NCBI RefSeq assembly: GCF_900566085.1
Contig: NZ_UPHT01000030.1
Span: forward strand, 1 to 57,687
DNA: 57,687 nt
Direction: 5' to 3'
Source: Mycobacterium attenuatum
Lineage (GTDB): Bacteria > Actinomycetota > Actinomycetes > Mycobacteriales > Mycobacteriaceae
The notes beneath the pieces were generated by a model. That model did no database searches. It was not told the origin of the DNA and saw only the letters and a program-made list of their open reading frames with translations. This document shows, piece by piece, positions 55,586-57,687 of this stretch. Made by a program: the position numbers and the translations under genes. The stretch's first letter is position 1. Each line of letters starts with the position of its first letter.

Positions 55586-56346
55586 GCGACGTGGTGCAAG
55601 TGGAGCGAACCGGCCCGGTGACCACGGTGATCATCAACCGGCCGGCGGCGCGCAATGCGGTCAACGGCCCGACGGCCGCCGCGCTCTATTCGGCATTCGA
55701 GCAATTCGACCGCGACGACACCGCTGCGGTGGCGGTCCTGTGCGGCAACGGCGGAACCTTTTGCGCCGGGGCCGATTTGAAGGCATTCGGCACCTCGGAG
55801 GCCAATGCCGTGCACCGCACGGGCCCGGGTCCGATGGGTCCGTCACGAATGGTGTTGTCCAAGCCGGTGATTGCCGCTGTCAGCGGCCATGCCGTAGCCG
55901 GTGGTCTGGAATTGGCGTTGTGGTGCGACCTACGGGTGGCCGAGGAGGATGCCGTGTTCGGGGTGTTCTGCCGCCGTTGGGGAGTACCGTTGATCGACGG
56001 CGGCACAGTGCGGTTGCCGCGGCTGATCGGACACAGCCGGGCCATGGACATGATCCTTACCGGACGGCCCGTGCGGGCAGATGAGGCTCTGGCGATGGGA
56101 CTGGCCAATCGCGTGGTGCCCAAGGGGCAGGCCAGGCAGGCCGCCGAGGCGTTGGCGGCCGAGTTGGCCGCCTTGCCGCAGCAATGCCTGCGATCGGATC
56201 GGTTGTCGGCGCTGCACCAATGGGGTCTGCCCGAATCAGCGGCGCTCGATCTGGAATTCGCCAGCATCTCCCGGGTGGCGGCCGAGGCGTCGACGGGGGC
56301 TGCACGCTTTACCGCGGGCGCCGGTCGCCACGGTGCCCCGGCATGA
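55582..56346 (+). CDS. echA5: Enoyl-CoA hydratase/isomerase family protein EchA5
   Basis: 254 residues, crotonase fold: NGGTFCAGADLKAF and AVSGHAVAGGLELALWCDLR form the oxyanion hole, and the EEDAVFGVFCRRWGVPLIDG helix follows. It lies last in the fadE8 operon, coupled to the PaaX gene by a 4-base overlap. In M. tuberculosis the next genes are mmpL5-mmpS5; here a DUF3060 lipoprotein gene on the opposite strand ends only 19 bases away. Confidence 0.93.
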   Translation: MSDVVQVERTGPVTTVIINRPAARNAVNGPTAAALYSAFEQFDRDDTAAVAVLCGNGGTFCAGADLKAFGTSEANAVHRTGPGPMGPSRMVLSKPVIAAVSGHAVAGGLELALWCDLRVAEEDAVFGVFCRRWGVPLIDGGTVRLPRLIGHSRAMDMILTGRPVRADEALAMGLANRVVPKGQARQAAEALAAELAALPQQCLRSDRLSALHQWGLPESAALDLEFASISRVAAEASTGAARFTAGAGRHGAPA

Positions 56347-56365
56347 CGTGACGGCCCCCGGCGAG

Positions 56366-56848
56366 TCAGCCGCCTTTGTTGATGGTGTTACCCGAACCGA
56401 TGTTGTCGACCTTCGGGTCACCGTGCTTGTAGGTGATGGTGTTGTTGAGCCCCAGCACGCTCAGGTGCTGATCGATTTTGTCGAAGGTGATCTTGTTGTT
56501 GGTGCCGCCGATGGTCACCGTCGAGCAAGTGCCGTTGACCGTCAGGGTGTTTTCCGAGCCGGCGACATTCAGCGACTTCCCGTCGCCGCAGTCGAGGGTG
56601 GCGGTCGTCCCGATCGATCCGTAGTTCAGCATGTTGCCGATCTCGATCGACGCGGTCGTCGGGGGCCCGCTCGACGTGGACGGCGCCGCCGTTCCGCTGC
56701 TCGTCGCGGTTGTGGGCTTTCCGGAGCTGTTGGTGGTCGGCGGGGGATTGGCCGTTGAACTGCAGCCGACCAGTCCGACAGCCGTCGCGCCGAGTGCCAG
56801 TGTCAGAGCGATCGCGGACAGCCGGACGGCAGGGACATGGGCGCGCAT
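56366..56848 (-). CDS. DUF3060 lipoprotein (Rv0679c-like)
   Basis: 160 residues. Signal peptide with lipobox LVGCSS (Cys29), then a Thr/Ser/Pro-rich linker (about residues 31-65), then a beta-repeat domain with periodic Gly-Asn-x-hydrophobic units (GSENTLTVNGTCSTVTIGG, NNKITFDKI, LNNTITYKHG). Two Cys could form a disulfide. This is the threonine-rich envelope protein type of Rv0679c. It follows its paralogue with a 15-base gap, so both form one unit. Function unknown; a right-handed beta-helix-like surface is plausible. Confidence 0.85.
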   Translation of the reverse strand: MRAHVPAVRLSAIALTLALGATAVGLVGCSSTANPPPTTNSSGKPTTATSSGTAAPSTSSGPPTTASIEIGNMLNYGSIGTTATLDCGDGKSLNVAGSENTLTVNGTCSTVTIGGTNNKITFDKIDQHLSVLGLNNTITYKHGDPKVDNIGSGNTINKGG

Positions 56849-56863
56849 CGGCTCCTCGATTCC

Positions 56864-57241
56864 TTAGGGGCCCACTCGCTGGAGCCGGTTGACCATACCG
56901 AGTTCACGGCCGCGATCCCAGATGAACGGATCACCGTTCTTGAAGAACACTGTCTGATCCCAACCGTAGACGGTGATGTCGTTGATCACCGTGTCGGCAA
57001 CCACGGTATTGGATGAGCCCATCACCGTCACCGCCCAGCACGTTCCCTTGGCGGTGATGATGTTGGCGGTGCCGTTGACGAACAGGGTGGAATCGTTGCA
57101 GTCGAGGGTCTGCTCGAGGCCCTCGCCGGTGATGTGTGTGTCACCGTTTTTCGCGTGTGCTGCCGGCGGTAGTGCGCTCGGCGTGACGGCGATGGTGAGG
57201 ACACAGCTGGCAAGTGGCGCGGCGACGGTTGCCCATCTCAC
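56864..57241 (-). CDS. DUF3060 secreted protein (Rv0680c-like)
   Basis: 125 residues with GTG start. Sec signal peptide with probable cleavage after AAHA (residue 30). The mature part shows the same repeating units as its neighbour: TLFVNGTANIITAKGTCWAV, SSNTVVADTVINDITVYG, DQTVFFKNGDP. Two cysteines pair with the positions of the downstream paralogue. No lipobox, so it is secreted or periplasmic. Position and order match Rv0680c-Rv0679c. Confidence 0.82.
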   Translation of the reverse strand: MRWATVAAPLASCVLTIAVTPSALPPAAHAKNGDTHITGEGLEQTLDCNDSTLFVNGTANIITAKGTCWAVTVMGSSNTVVADTVINDITVYGWDQTVFFKNGDPFIWDRGRELGMVNRLQRVGP

Positions 57242-57399
57242 TGCAGGCCCCCCTCCGTTGGGTCCGTGATCGGCGCGCGATCGAGGTGTGCACCTAGCCT
57301 ACTTCGACCTGAAAAAGTCGGCGGGTCGATCCGCGGTTAGCGCTGCTGAACAGGAAAGTTGGCCCCAATGCCCTTGTTGCGGAAGGGATTGAGGCCATC

Positions 57400-57687
57400 A
57401 TGTTTCGTACTGTAGGTGATCAGCCGTCGTTGTGGGAGTCGATCCTGCCCGAGCAGGTGCGGCGGTTGCCCGAGGAGATGGCGCGGGTGGACGCGCTGTT
57501 GGAGGATGCGGCGTTCTTCGCGCCGTTCGTAGCGTTCTTCGACCCGCGGATCGGTGGGCCGTCGACACCGATGAAGACCTATCTGCGGCTGATGTTTTTG
57601 AAGTTCCGCTATCGGCTGGGCGATGAGTCTCTGTGTCGTGAGGTGTCGGACTCGATCACCTGGCGGAGGTTCTGCCGGATCGGTCTG
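57400..57687 (+). mobile_element. Transposase, 5' part (IS element cut by window end)
   Basis: The ATG at 57400 opens a frame of 96 codons with no stop to the last base: MFRTVGDQPSLWESILPEQV, then FFAPFVAFFDPRIGGPSTPM, KTYLRLMFLKFRYRLGDESL, CREVSDSITWRRFCRIGL. The TYLRLMFLKxRYxLxDExLxxxVxDSxxWRxFC pattern is the N-terminal DUF772-type segment of IS5/IS1182-like and related unclassified (ISNCY) transposases. The left terminal repeat should lie between 57260 and 57400; I could not pair it because the right end is outside. It probably inserted next to the Rv0680c homologue, separating it from whatever followed. Confidence 0.85.

Overview
The window is chromosomal DNA of a slow-growing, high-G+C mycobacterium. 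Gene content and order follow the Mycobacterium tuberculosis block from recD (Rv0629c) to the Rv0680c homologue: recCBD, echA3, a glyoxalase-II-like gene, rpmG2-hadABC, secE-nusG-rplKA, mmaA4-mmaA3-mmaA2-mmaA1, lipG, a GH38 alpha-mannosidase, rplJL, mkl, rpoBC, end, lpqP, fadE8, echA4, echA5. It is not M. tuberculosis itself. A cyanase gene, a molybdopterin oxidoreductase and its partner, a DinB-like gene and broken ECF-sigma and AbiEi-like genes are present. The toxin-antitoxin cluster between mkl and rpoB, the ceramidase gene after rpoC, and mmpS5-mmpL5 with their regulator are all missing from this site. Four mma genes suggest an organism making oxygenated, cyclopropanated mycolic acids. 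All species comparisons are from memory, not from a search.

Layout. 1-10 kb: a 5'-truncated 13E12/HNH gene, then recC-recB-recD on the minus strand. 9.9-13.9 kb: an accessory insert with cynS, a decayed patatin gene and a two-gene unit (molybdopterin oxidoreductase plus a small helical protein). 13.9-16.8 kb: echA3, a one-TM protein, an MBL hydrolase and an orphan antitoxin. 16.9-21.7 kb: tRNA-Thr, tRNA-Met, rpmG2, hadABC, tRNA-Trp, secE, nusG, rplK, rplA. 21.7-23.7 kb: a decayed ECF42-type sigma factor with two DGPF (YCII) genes. 23.8-30.1 kb: four mycolic-acid methyltransferases, lipG and an ABC1 kinase, all minus. 30.2-36.6 kb: a DinB-like gene, then an overlapping trio (mannosidase, SurA-like protein, ROK kinase). 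36.6-41.5 kb: rplJL with a long leader, a TetR/carotenoid-oxygenase divergent pair, and mkl. 41.5-49.5 kb: rpoB and rpoC. 49.5-57.7 kb: a broken AbiEi/DUF559 gene, end, lpqP, a fadE8-echA4-paaX-echA5 operon, two DUF3060 exported proteins, and the start of a transposase cut by the window edge.

Functional themes are information processing (ribosomal proteins, NusG, SecE, RNA polymerase, DNA repair) and cell-envelope lipids (HadABC, MmaA1-4, EchA/FadE, MceG). The accessory segments carry the surprises: a molybdoenzyme with all four expected Fe-S cysteine positions replaced, a sigma-factor gene apparently broken by a templated palindrome, and a family of GCGAGCAG-type palindromes at gene 3' ends. 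I found no rRNA genes, CRISPR array or prophage. I also found no clear unknown defence system; the best novelty candidate is the molybdoenzyme unit.
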